From: an uncultured Bacteroidales bacterium
Lineage (GTDB): Bacteria; Bacteroidota; Bacteroidia; Bacteroidales; Bacteroidaceae
Direction of reading: 5' to 3'
NCBI GenBank assembly: GCA_945871755.1
Contig: CAMBWV010000012.1
Coordinates: forward strand, 1 to 10,665
DNA length: 10,665 nt
Each line of letters opens with the position of its first letter. The first letter of the stretch is position 1. The notes beneath the pieces are model-generated. The model had not been told where the DNA came from and ran no database searches. It worked only from the letters and a program-made list of their open reading frames with translations. Below are positions 1-5,728 of this stretch, piece by piece. A program made the position numbers and the translations under genes.

Positions 1-291
1 GTGCTTTGTTTTAAGCACGGAAGGTGTCTGTATGCTTATTCGCTGAATAGTTACTGTAGAGTGGTGGAAAGTTAAAAGATATTTATTTTTTTGGGTGCAT
101 TTTTTTACTTTTGGGGGAAGGGAGAGGACGGAAGAGGATACAAGAGGATACAAGAGGAGGGGAGAGGACGGGGGAGAGGATGGGGAAGAGGACGGGGAAG
201 AGGACGGGGAATAGGGAAAACTGAAAAACATCTGTTCTGCTAGGGACATCAGGGAATACTCTATATGAAGATTGGAATTTGCATAACTCCC
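1..291. other. Gene-free region left of rsmA
   Basis: No supportable coding sequence is seen on either strand. The stretch holds a small perfect inverted repeat at 1-18 (GTGCTT, six-base loop, AAGCAC), an AT-rich part at about 70-112 with a TACTTTTG element at 106-113 that resembles a Bacteroidota promoter -7 box but lacks a convincing -33 partner, and the purine-rich array at 121-204 described separately. The 3' end of rsmA faces this region, so it must contain the rsmA transcript end. I see no classical hairpin plus T-run for that. Confidence 0.6.
121..204. repeat. Purine-rich tandem array of AGAGGA units (10-12 bp)
   Basis: Eight consecutive units all end in AGAGGA, at 128, 138, 148, 158, 168, 180, 192 and 204. 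The first five ends are spaced by exactly 10 bp (units such as TACAAGAGGA, present twice in a row) and the last three by 12 bp (units such as CGGGGAAGAGGA). The + strand is almost pure purine. The same AGAGGA box with 10-bp spacing occurs in the two intergenic repeats at 2298-2406 and 5603-5712, so this may be a divergent or expanded relative. There is no open frame or function that I can assign. Confidence 0.75.
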
Positions 292-1104
292 CTACCCCAA
301 CTCCGCGCTAATCGCATTCGTCAGGTCAATAAACTCCTCCACGGAGAGTTGCTCGGGGCGGCGGGTGAGGAGGGGCTGGGAGAGGAAGGTGGTCCAGTCG
401 TGCTGCTGGGCGCGCTCGGCATTGAGGTTGTTGAGAACGGGGCGCAGACTGCCGCGGAGCATCTTGCGGCGCTGGTTGAACGTGCCCTTGACCACCTGCT
501 TCATCAGCCGCTCGTCGCAGGGGAGATGGGTGCGGCCGTTGCGCGTCATGCGGATGACGGCACTCTTGACCTTGGGCGGGGGATTGAAGACGCCTGGCTC
601 CACGGTGAAGAGGTATTCCACGTCGTACCAGAGTTGGACGAGCACGCTGAGGATGCCGTACGCCTTGCAACCAGGGGCAGCGGCCAATCGCTCGGCCACT
701 TCCTTCTGTATCATACCTGTGCAGCAGGGAATCAGTTCGCGGTTGTCCAGCATCTTGAAGAAAATCTGGCTGCTGATATTATAGGGATAGTTGCCCGTCA
801 GGACAAAGGGCTGGCCGCCGAAGGTGCGGTCGAGGTGCATCTTGAGGAAATCGTCCTCGATGATGTCGTCCTCCAGTTGCGGATAGGTCTTGCGCAGGAA
901 GGCCACACTCTCGAAGTCAATCTCGACTACGCGGAAGGGACGGCCCTTGGGAATGAGGTATTGTGTCATGACGCCCATGCCCGGCCCCACTTCGAGGATG
1001 GGCAGGTCGGGGCAGGCGTCCACCGTATCGGCAATGGCTCGAGCGGTGGGCAGGTCGGTGAGAAAGTGTTGTCCGAGAAATTTTTTGGGGCGTACAAGCT
1101 TCAT
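292..1104 (-). CDS. rsmA: 16S rRNA dimethyladenosine transferase RsmA (KsgA)
   Basis: This SAM-dependent enzyme dimethylates two adjacent adenosines in the 3'-terminal hairpin of 16S rRNA (A1518/A1519 in E. coli numbering) late in 30S assembly; its loss gives kasugamycin resistance. The 270-residue length is normal for the family. The N-terminus has the signature KKFLGQHFL (residues 7-15). SAM motif I is LEVGPGMG (37-44), the catalytic motif IV is NYPYNIS (105-111), and the conserved FNPPPKVKSAV segment follows near 174-184. The C-terminal third is the small helical domain. The ATG at 1104 places the signature at its usual distance from the start. The gene is divergent from the membrane-protein gene on the other strand, and no Shine-Dalgarno sequence is obvious, as is usual in Bacteroidota. 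The long open frame on the opposite strand is a shadow. Confidence 0.97.
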   Translation of the reverse strand: MKLVRPKKFLGQHFLTDLPTARAIADTVDACPDLPILEVGPGMGVMTQYLIPKGRPFRVVEIDFESVAFLRKTYPQLEDDIIEDDFLKMHLDRTFGGQPFVLTGNYPYNISSQIFFKMLDNRELIPCCTGMIQKEVAERLAAAPGCKAYGILSVLVQLWYDVEYLFTVEPGVFNPPPKVKSAVIRMTRNGRTHLPCDERLMKQVVKGTFNQRRKMLRGSLRPVLNNLNAERAQQHDWTTFLSQPLLTRRPEQLSVEEFIDLTNAISAELG

Positions 1105-1121
1105 ATCCTAGTGTTTTTTGT

Positions 1122-1129
1122 TACTTTTG
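1122..1129 (+). promoter_or_regulatory. Possible promoter -7 element for the flippase-like gene
   Basis: TACTTTTG fits TAnnTTTG on the + strand, just upstream of the divergent membrane-protein gene. The -33 position does not match TTTG, so this is tentative. If used, transcripts would begin near 1136 and would overlap the rsmA leader in antisense. Confidence 0.3.
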
Positions 1130-1200
1130 CAGGTGGCAGGTATGCTTGTGCGGCTCGCCCTGATGGGGCACAGCGGCAGAAAGGCCTTGCCTAAGCTTTG

Positions 1201-1208
1201 CAAAGATA
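1201..1208 (-). promoter_or_regulatory. Probable rsmA promoter -7 element
   Basis: Read on the minus strand this is TATCTTTG, a perfect match to the Bacteroidota -7 consensus TAnnTTTG. It would start transcription near 1194 and give a leader of about 90 nt before the rsmA ATG. No good TTTG -33 element lies at the usual ~19-bp distance (GTTC is the nearest), so the call rests on the -7 box and position. Confidence 0.5.
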
Positions 1209-1221
1209 CAAATTTTGCTGA

Positions 1222-2268
1222 TTGTGGGGAACGCAGCCCGACCGATTTCGGGCCTTTCCCTTGAATGCAGCAAGCATAAACGACAAACGATTGATAGAGT
1301 CACTGAAAAATACGATAAAAATCCTCCTGCCCTTCGTCTTTGGCGTGGGCATCATGTGGTGGATGTATCGCGGCACGGACTGGGGTAGTTTCCTGTATGC
1401 CGTTTGCCACGAGATGAACTGGTGGTGGATGGGCGTTTCGCTCATCTTCGGCGTGCTGCCACAGGTATTGCGCGCCCTGCGCTGGCAGATGGCACTGGCA
1501 CCGCTGGGCGAACTGCCGAGGCGGCGCACCTGCATCGATGCGATATTCCTTAGTTATGCCTCGAGTTTGGTTGTGCCGCGCATTGGCGAGGTGACGCGCT
1601 GCGGCACGCTGAAACGCTGCGACGGCACGTCGTTCTCGAAGAGCATTGGCACCGTTGTGACCGAACGCCTGGTGGATTCCGCGATTATTGTACTGCTCAC
1701 CGCCTTGGCCATCCTCAGCCAGATGGGCGTGCTCTTTGATTTCCTGACAGCCTCGGGCACGGACCTCGAGCACGTACTGGGACAGTTCACGGGCGCGGGC
1801 TATCTGGTGACGATAGCCTGTATCGTGGCCATCGTGCTGTTGCTGTGGGGACTGACGCACAGATTCTCGATATTCACTAAGGGGAAGGACATCCTGCGCG
1901 GTGTCTGGGACGGCATTCTCTCGCTGCGCCACGTGGAGCGGCTGTGGCTGTACGTATTCTACTCCTTCGCCATTTGGATTTGCTACTTCCTGCATTTCTA
2001 TCTGGCCTTCTTCTGCTTTGACTTCACTGCGGGCATTTCGCCGATAGCGGCCTTCCTGATATTCTGCATCGGTTCGTTTGCCGTACTGGTGCCCACGCCC
2101 AATGGTGCCGGCTCGTGGCATTTTGCCGTCAAGACCATGCTCGTCATCTACGGTGTGGCCGAAGCGCCTGCCATTCTCTTCGCCCTCGTTGTCCATACGA
2201 TTCAGACGTTTGAGGTGGCGCTGCTGGGCGTCTATGGCTGGGCCGACCTGGCGCTGCGACGGAAATAG
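1222..2268 (+). CDS. LPG_synthase_TM (UPF0104/YbhN-like) integral membrane protein
   Basis: This is a polytopic inner-membrane protein of the lysylphosphatidylglycerol synthase transmembrane-domain family (PF03706; UPF0104), which includes AglD-like and YbhN-like proteins and the flippase half of MprF. The substrate is unknown. Recognisable family blocks are RALRWQ (after the second hydrophobic stretch), VVPRIGEVTRCGTLKR with TVVTERLVD following it, and PTPNGAGSWHF in the C-terminal half; there are about seven to eight hydrophobic segments. No fluorinated-lysyl or aminoacyl-transferase domain is attached, so it is the stand-alone membrane form. The start is uncertain because no ATG lies before the first membrane segment. 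The open frame begins at TTG 1222, but TTG 1261 or TTG 1291 (shortly before SLKNTIKILLPFVFGVG) would give a more typical N-terminus, while ATG 1354 would cut the first membrane helix. It ends at TAG 2268, just before the repeat-rich intergenic region. Confidence 0.85.
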   Translation: MWGTQPDRFRAFPLNAASINDKRLIESLKNTIKILLPFVFGVGIMWWMYRGTDWGSFLYAVCHEMNWWWMGVSLIFGVLPQVLRALRWQMALAPLGELPRRRTCIDAIFLSYASSLVVPRIGEVTRCGTLKRCDGTSFSKSIGTVVTERLVDSAIIVLLTALAILSQMGVLFDFLTASGTDLEHVLGQFTGAGYLVTIACIVAIVLLLWGLTHRFSIFTKGKDILRGVWDGILSLRHVERLWLYVFYSFAIWICYFLHFYLAFFCFDFTAGISPIAAFLIFCIGSFAVLVPTPNGAGSWHFAVKTMLVIYGVAEAPAILFALVVHTIQTFEVALLGVYGWADLALRRK

Positions 2269-2297
2269 CACGGCGGTCGCTGCGCTTCCTGGTTTCA

Positions 2298-2406
2298 AGT
2301 TTCAACGCAGCCTTTGGCTGCTGGCCTTATCATGAATTTTAGAGGAAACTAGAGGATTTTAGAGGATTTTAGAGGAGATTAGAGGAGAACAATCTTCCTA
2401 ATTCCT
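2298..2406 (+). repeat. Intergenic repeat, copy 1 (inverted partner of 5603-5712)
   Basis: This 109-bp element lies between the flippase-like gene and pepD. In order it holds the end motif AGTTTCAACG (2298-2307), a GC-rich hairpin (2307-2321), the block CTGGCCTTATCAT (2321-2333), five AGAGGA boxes exactly 10 bp apart (2341, 2351, 2361, 2371, 2381), and a tail AACAATCTTCCTAATTCCT. The reverse complement of 5603-5712 matches throughout, with 47 bp identical (2360-2406), one extra 10-bp unit here and a different hairpin stem. There is no coding potential. It could be a dispersed non-coding element, a 3' structural element or a site of recombination. Confidence 0.9.
2307..2321 (+). terminator. 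GC-rich hairpin in repeat copy 1
   Basis: GCAGCC, loop TTT, GGCTGC form a perfect 6-bp stem 38 bases after the stop of the flippase-like gene. It is not followed directly by a T-run (the next bases are TGGCCTTATC), so it would be a weak or non-classical terminator. The partner copy has a different but equally perfect hairpin at the same place. Confidence 0.35.
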
Positions 2407-2447
2407 CATTCCTAATTCCTCATTCCTAATTCCTAATTCCTAATTCC
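2399..2447 (+). repeat. Tandem heptad repeat TAATTCC/TCATTCC
   Basis: Seven consecutive 7-bp units run directly on from repeat copy 1: TAATTCC, TCATTCC, TAATTCC, TCATTCC, then three TAATTCC, followed by a degenerate TAATTAT. The tail of the other repeat copy contains one unit plus a variant (TAATTCC, TAAATCC on the minus strand), so the array looks like a local expansion of the end of the element. It lies 37 bp upstream of the pepD start. Confidence 0.85.
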
Positions 2448-2484
2448 TAATTATAAAACCCCCAAATCCCTAAAAACAAAAAAT

Positions 2485-3942
2485 ATGAGTGAGATTAGAA
2501 ACCTCCAGCCCCAAGCCATTTGGGAAAACTTCTACCTTCTGACACAAGTACCCCGTCCGTCGGGCCATCTCGAAAAGATACAGCAGTTCCTGCTCGACTG
2601 GGCCAAGGACAAAGGCATCGAAGCCCAGCTGGACAACGCTGGCAACGTGCGTATGTATAAGGCTGCCAGCCCTGGCATGGAAGATTGCAAGGTGGTCACC
2701 CTGCAAGGCCACATGGACATGGTGCCGCAGAAGACAGCCGATTCTCCCCACAACTTTGAGACCGACCCCATTGAAACCTATATCGATGGCGAATGGGTGC
2801 GCGCCCGCAATACAACGCTCGGCGCAGACGACGGTATGGCCGTAGCCACGATTATGGCCATCATGGAGGACAATACGCTGAAGCACGGACCGCTCGAAGG
2901 CTTCATCACCGCCGACGAGGAATCCACCATGGGCGGCGTCAACGATATGGAAGCAGGCAGCCTGAAGGGCGAGATTCTGCTTAACCTCGACAACGAAACC
3001 GAAGGCGAAATGATTATCGGTTCGGCTGGCGGTGTCAACCTGACCGCCACGCTCGAATACAAGGAAGTGGAAACCGACCCCGAGGATGCAGCCGTGCGCG
3101 TGGTGCTGGGCCAGTTGCTCGGCGGCCATAGCGGACTTGAAATCAACGAAGGCCGCGCCAATGCCAACAAACTCATGGCGCGCCTCGTGCAGGATGCCAT
3201 TGCCAACTTCGAGGCCCGCTTGGCCAGTTGGAAGGGTGGCAATATGCGCAACGCCATCCCGCGCGATGCCGAGGTGGTGCTGACGCTCCCGAAGGAAAAT
3301 GTGGAAGCCTTCAAGGAGGTGGTGGCCGAATGGCGCGAAACCTTCGTAGGCGAATACGGCAGCATCGAGCAGGCGCTCAGCCTGGAGGTGTTTGACGCAG
3401 AACTTCCCGCGATGGAAGTGCCCGAGGAAGTGCAGGACAACTTGGTCAACGCGCTCTGCGCCTGCCACAATGGTGTGTTCCGCTTTATTCCCGAAGTGCC
3501 CAGCATCGTCGAGACATCGTCCAACCTCGCCATCGTTGAAATCGCTGGCGGCCAGACGTTCTTCAAGGTGCTCATCCGCTCTTCCCGCGACAGTATGCGC
3601 GAGGCTCTTGGCGAAACCCTCGAGAGCGCCTTCGCCATGGCAGGCATGAAGGTGGAGTTCAGCGGCGACTATCCCGCTTGGCAGCCCAACCCGCAGAGCG
3701 AAATTGTGGCCCTGATGAAGGACGTATATCGCGAACTCTTTGGCGCGGAGAACCATGTGCAGGTGATTCACGCCGGCTTGGAGTGTGGCGTCATCGGCAG
3801 CAAGATGCCCGGCATGGACATGGTGAGCTTCGGCCCCACGCTGCGTAGCCCCCACACGCCCAACGAGCGCTGCTTCATTCCTAGCGTAGAGAAGTACTAT
3901 CAGTTTGTACTCGCCACGCTAGAGCGCACACCGAAGAAATAA
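2485..3942 (+). CDS. pepD: Aminoacyl-histidine dipeptidase PepD (M20 family)
   Basis: This is a cytosolic zinc dipeptidase of peptidase family M20 that hydrolyses Xaa-His dipeptides (for example carnosine) and other unblocked dipeptides. The 485 residues match the usual PepD length. The two-metal site is complete: H76 in GHMDMVP with D78, the bridging D115 in LGADDGMA, the catalytic E145 and metal-binding E146 in ADEES, D169 in LNLDNE, and H457 in RSPHTPNE. The PepD-type lid domain lies between about 185 and 395, and GLECG occurs near 434. The ATG at 2485 follows an A-rich stretch (AAAAACAAAAAAT) without a Shine-Dalgarno sequence, normal for Bacteroidota. Upstream is the repeat-rich region and downstream a strong hairpin, so it is probably transcribed alone. 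The long minus-strand frame opposite it is a shadow. Confidence 0.97.
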   Translation: MSEIRNLQPQAIWENFYLLTQVPRPSGHLEKIQQFLLDWAKDKGIEAQLDNAGNVRMYKAASPGMEDCKVVTLQGHMDMVPQKTADSPHNFETDPIETYIDGEWVRARNTTLGADDGMAVATIMAIMEDNTLKHGPLEGFITADEESTMGGVNDMEAGSLKGEILLNLDNETEGEMIIGSAGGVNLTATLEYKEVETDPEDAAVRVVLGQLLGGHSGLEINEGRANANKLMARLVQDAIANFEARLASWKGGNMRNAIPRDAEVVLTLPKENVEAFKEVVAEWRETFVGEYGSIEQALSLEVFDAELPAMEVPEEVQDNLVNALCACHNGVFRFIPEVPSIVETSSNLAIVEIAGGQTFFKVLIRSSRDSMREALGETLESAFAMAGMKVEFSGDYPAWQPNPQSEIVALMKDVYRELFGAENHVQVIHAGLECGVIGSKMPGMDMVSFGPTLRSPHTPNERCFIPSVEKYYQFVLATLERTPKK

Positions 3943-3953
3943 TTCCTATTCTT

Positions 3954-4027
3954 AAATCCCAGAACTTCCGAGGAGACTGGGCAAGCACCATTGCCACCTG
4001 CCAGCCCGTTCGGAACTTCTGGGATTT
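3954..4027 (+). terminator. Long hairpin, probable pepD terminator
   Basis: Left arm 3954-3971 and right arm 4010-4027 are complementary over 18 bp with one central C-C mismatch (3965/4016). The outer arm reads AAATCCCAGAA on the left and TTCTGGGATTT on the right. The 38-nt loop contains a second small stem, GGCAA (3980-3984) with TTGCC (3991-3995). The right arm runs into TTTTCTCTATTTC. It begins 11 bases after the pepD stop and ends 32 bases before the thioesterase ATG, which fits an intrinsic terminator. It is longer than most, so a processed or regulatory structure is possible. Confidence 0.7.
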
Positions 4028-4059
4028 TCTCTATTTCAGATTTATCATTCTCCCTAACT

Positions 4060-4482
4060 ATGGCACAACCATGGCGACGTCTGCCCATTCAGATTCGGTT
4101 CAACGATGTGGACCGCCTGGGGCACGTCAACAACAACTCCTATTTCTCCTATTACGACCTCGGCAAAGAGGAATATCTCAACAATATCCTGAAGGTGGAC
4201 TACCACACGCAGGACGTGGCTCCCGTCATTGCCAACATCAACGCCGATTTCATTGAGCCCATCTTCTACGGCGACGAAATCGTGGTGGAGACCCGCGTTT
4301 GCCACGTAGGCCAGAAGAGTTTCACCCTCGAGCAGCAGGCTGTCAATGAAGGCACGGGCCGCGTCGTTTGCCGTTGCAAGACGGTGATGGTGTGTATCTC
4401 CATGAGCCAGCAATGCTCTGTGGAAATTCCCGCCACCTATCGCGCCGCCTTCTTGGCCGAGCAGGCGCTGGCGGACGCATAA
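4060..4482 (+). CDS. Acyl-CoA thioesterase, 4HBT/YbgC-like hotdog fold
   Basis: This 140-residue protein is a single hotdog-fold domain of the 4-hydroxybenzoyl-CoA thioesterase type, which hydrolyses acyl-CoA or related thioesters in the cytosol. The substrate cannot be told from sequence. The family signature is near the N-terminus: RFNDVDRLGHVNNNSYF, where the Asp before RLGH is the expected catalytic acid, followed by the helix containing YYDLGKEEYL. The hotdog strands continue with ADFIEPIFYGDEIVVETRV and CRCKTVMVC. The frame is open further upstream to 3991, but that extension is encoded by the hairpin right arm and has no family similarity, so the ATG at 4060 (MAQPWRRL) is preferred. 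It lies 69 bp before aroB on the same strand and may be co-transcribed. Confidence 0.88.
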   Translation: MAQPWRRLPIQIRFNDVDRLGHVNNNSYFSYYDLGKEEYLNNILKVDYHTQDVAPVIANINADFIEPIFYGDEIVVETRVCHVGQKSFTLEQQAVNEGTGRVVCRCKTVMVCISMSQQCSVEIPATYRAAFLAEQALADA

Positions 4483-4541
4483 GCGTTTGCCCTTCCCTTT
4501 GGGAATGCTCATTCCACATCGGTTTCACGCCTATATATAAT

Positions 4542-4547
4542 AAGGAG
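4542..4547 (+). promoter_or_regulatory. Shine-Dalgarno sequence of aroB
   Basis: AAGGAG lies four bases before the aroB ATG (4552). It is the only strong ribosome-binding site in the window, where other genes show none, and it fixes the aroB start. Just upstream is a small inverted repeat, GGAAT (4502-4506) with ATTCC (4511-4515). Confidence 0.75.
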
Positions 4548-4551
4548 TAAA

Positions 4552-5595
4552 ATGGCTATTCTCTACACACACGACATTGTCCCAACGCTGGACGCTTGTC
4601 TCCGCGACAAGAAGTACGACCGCATCTTCCTATTGGACGATACGGTCACGCACGTTCATTGCCTGCCCCTCCTATCGACGTGGGTGGAAGAGCGCGGCGT
4701 GGAGGTGCTCACCATGGAGGCGGGCGATGTGGCGAAGAACCTGGACACCCTCTCCAGCATCTGGCAACAACTCACGGAGAAGGGGGCCAGCCGCCATTCG
4801 CTGCTCATCAACCTGGGTGGCGGCGTCGTGACAGACTTGGGCGGTTTCGCCGCTGCCACCTTCAAGCGCGGCATTGACTTCATCAACATTCCCACGACGT
4901 TGCTCAGTATGGTGGATGCGGCAGTCGGTGGCAAAACGGGCATCAACTTCGCTGGGCTCAAGAATGAAATTGGTGCTTTCCGCTCTGCCGTTGACGTAAT
5001 TGTCGATACCACCTTCCTTCGAACGCTCGACAACGAGAATATCTGCTCGGGCTATGCCGAAATGCTCAAGCACGCTCTCCTCCACAACGCCGCAATGTGG
5101 GCCGAACACCTAGAACAGGATTTGCAACATCCCGACTACGAAGCCCTTGCCCGCCTGGTGCAACAAAGCATTGAGGTCAAGGAGCGCATCGTCGGCGAAG
5201 ACCCACACGAGAAGGGCCTCCGCAAGGCGCTCAACCTTGGTCACACCTTCGGCCATGCCTTCGAGAGCCTCGCCCTCAGCCAAGGCCGCCCCGTGCTCCA
5301 CGGTTACGCGGTGGCCTGGGGCATTGTCTGCGAACTCTACCTGAGCAGCGTCCTCCTAGGTTTCCCCTCGGCGCATTTCCACCCGACGGTGCGTTTCATC
5401 CGCGAAACCTACGGCCAGTTCTCCTTCACCTGCAAGGACTACGACCGCTTGCTCGACTACATCCGCCACGACAAGAAAAACGTAGGCGGCCAAACCAACT
5501 TCACCCTCCTTGCCGGCATCGGCCAAATCCGCCTAGACTGCCACGCCAACCGCAACCTTATCTGCGAGGCCTTTGACTTCCTGCGCGAAGGGTAG
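4552..5595 (+). CDS. aroB: 3-dehydroquinate synthase AroB
   Basis: This is the second enzyme of the shikimate pathway and converts DAHP to 3-dehydroquinate using NAD+ and a divalent metal (usually Zn2+) in the cytosol. The 347 residues are within the normal range. The NAD-binding region contains INLGGGVVTDLGGF (residues 86-99), followed by KRG, IPTTLLSMVDAAVGGKTG (113-130) and KNEIGAF. The metal ligands are E170 in GYAEMLKH, H231 in NLGHTFGHA and H250 in LHGYAV; H235 is the neighbouring active-site His. The start is supported by an AAGGAG ribosome-binding site. Immediately after the stop comes the second copy of the inverted intergenic repeat. No other aro gene is in the window, so the context says little about its regulation. 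Confidence 0.97.
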   Translation: MAILYTHDIVPTLDACLRDKKYDRIFLLDDTVTHVHCLPLLSTWVEERGVEVLTMEAGDVAKNLDTLSSIWQQLTEKGASRHSLLINLGGGVVTDLGGFAAATFKRGIDFINIPTTLLSMVDAAVGGKTGINFAGLKNEIGAFRSAVDVIVDTTFLRTLDNENICSGYAEMLKHALLHNAAMWAEHLEQDLQHPDYEALARLVQQSIEVKERIVGEDPHEKGLRKALNLGHTFGHAFESLALSQGRPVLHGYAVAWGIVCELYLSSVLLGFPSAHFHPTVRFIRETYGQFSFTCKDYDRLLDYIRHDKKNVGGQTNFTLLAGIGQIRLDCHANRNLICEAFDFLREG

Positions 5596-5602
5596 AGGAT
5601 TT

Positions 5603-5712
5603 AGGAATTAGGAAGATTGTTCTCCTCTAATCTCCTCTAAAATCCTCTAGTCTCCTCTAAAATTCGATGATAAGGCCAGCCCCAAGGCTGGCGCAGCGTT
5701 TTCGTTGAAACT
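5603..5712 (-). repeat. Intergenic repeat, copy 2 (inverted partner of 2298-2406)
   Basis: This 110-bp element lies eight bases after the aroB stop. Its reverse complement has the same order as copy 1: end motif AGTTTCAACG, GC hairpin, CTGGCCTTATCAT, then AGAGGA boxes at 10-bp spacing (four here, seen on the + strand as TCCTCT at 5623, 5633, 5643 and 5653) and the tail AACAATCTTCCTAATTCCT. The 47-bp core 5603-5649 is identical to copy 1. Relative to copy 1 it lacks one 10-bp unit and has about ten extra bases near the hairpin end. It runs up to 17 bases before the EamA ATG. Confidence 0.9.
5675..5692. terminator. GC-rich hairpin in repeat copy 2
   Basis: GCCAGCC, loop CCAA, GGCTGGC form a perfect 7-bp stem about 80 bases after the aroB stop. 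No T-run follows on the + strand (GCAGCGTTTTCG comes next, with four Ts after seven bases), so termination of aroB here is possible but unproven. The stem differs in sequence from the copy-1 stem although both are perfectly paired. Confidence 0.4.
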
Positions 5713-5728
5713 AAAATATCCATCGCCC

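Noticed and set aside
121..204. Purine array as a CRISPR
   Set aside because: Units of 10-12 bp with no unique spacers do not fit a CRISPR array, and no cas gene is present.
265..1194. 309-codon open frame on the + strand opposite rsmA
   Set aside because: It is fully antisense to an unmistakable rsmA, has no recognisable motifs, and is what codon bias in a GC-rich gene produces.
2470..3855. 461-codon open frame on the minus strand opposite pepD
   Set aside because: Its His/Gly/Ala-rich composition mirrors the sense codons, and PepD on the other strand has a full set of catalytic residues.
3991..4059. Upstream extension of the thioesterase frame
   Set aside because: It lies inside the hairpin right arm and T-run and lacks family similarity; ATG 4060 places the signature at the usual distance.
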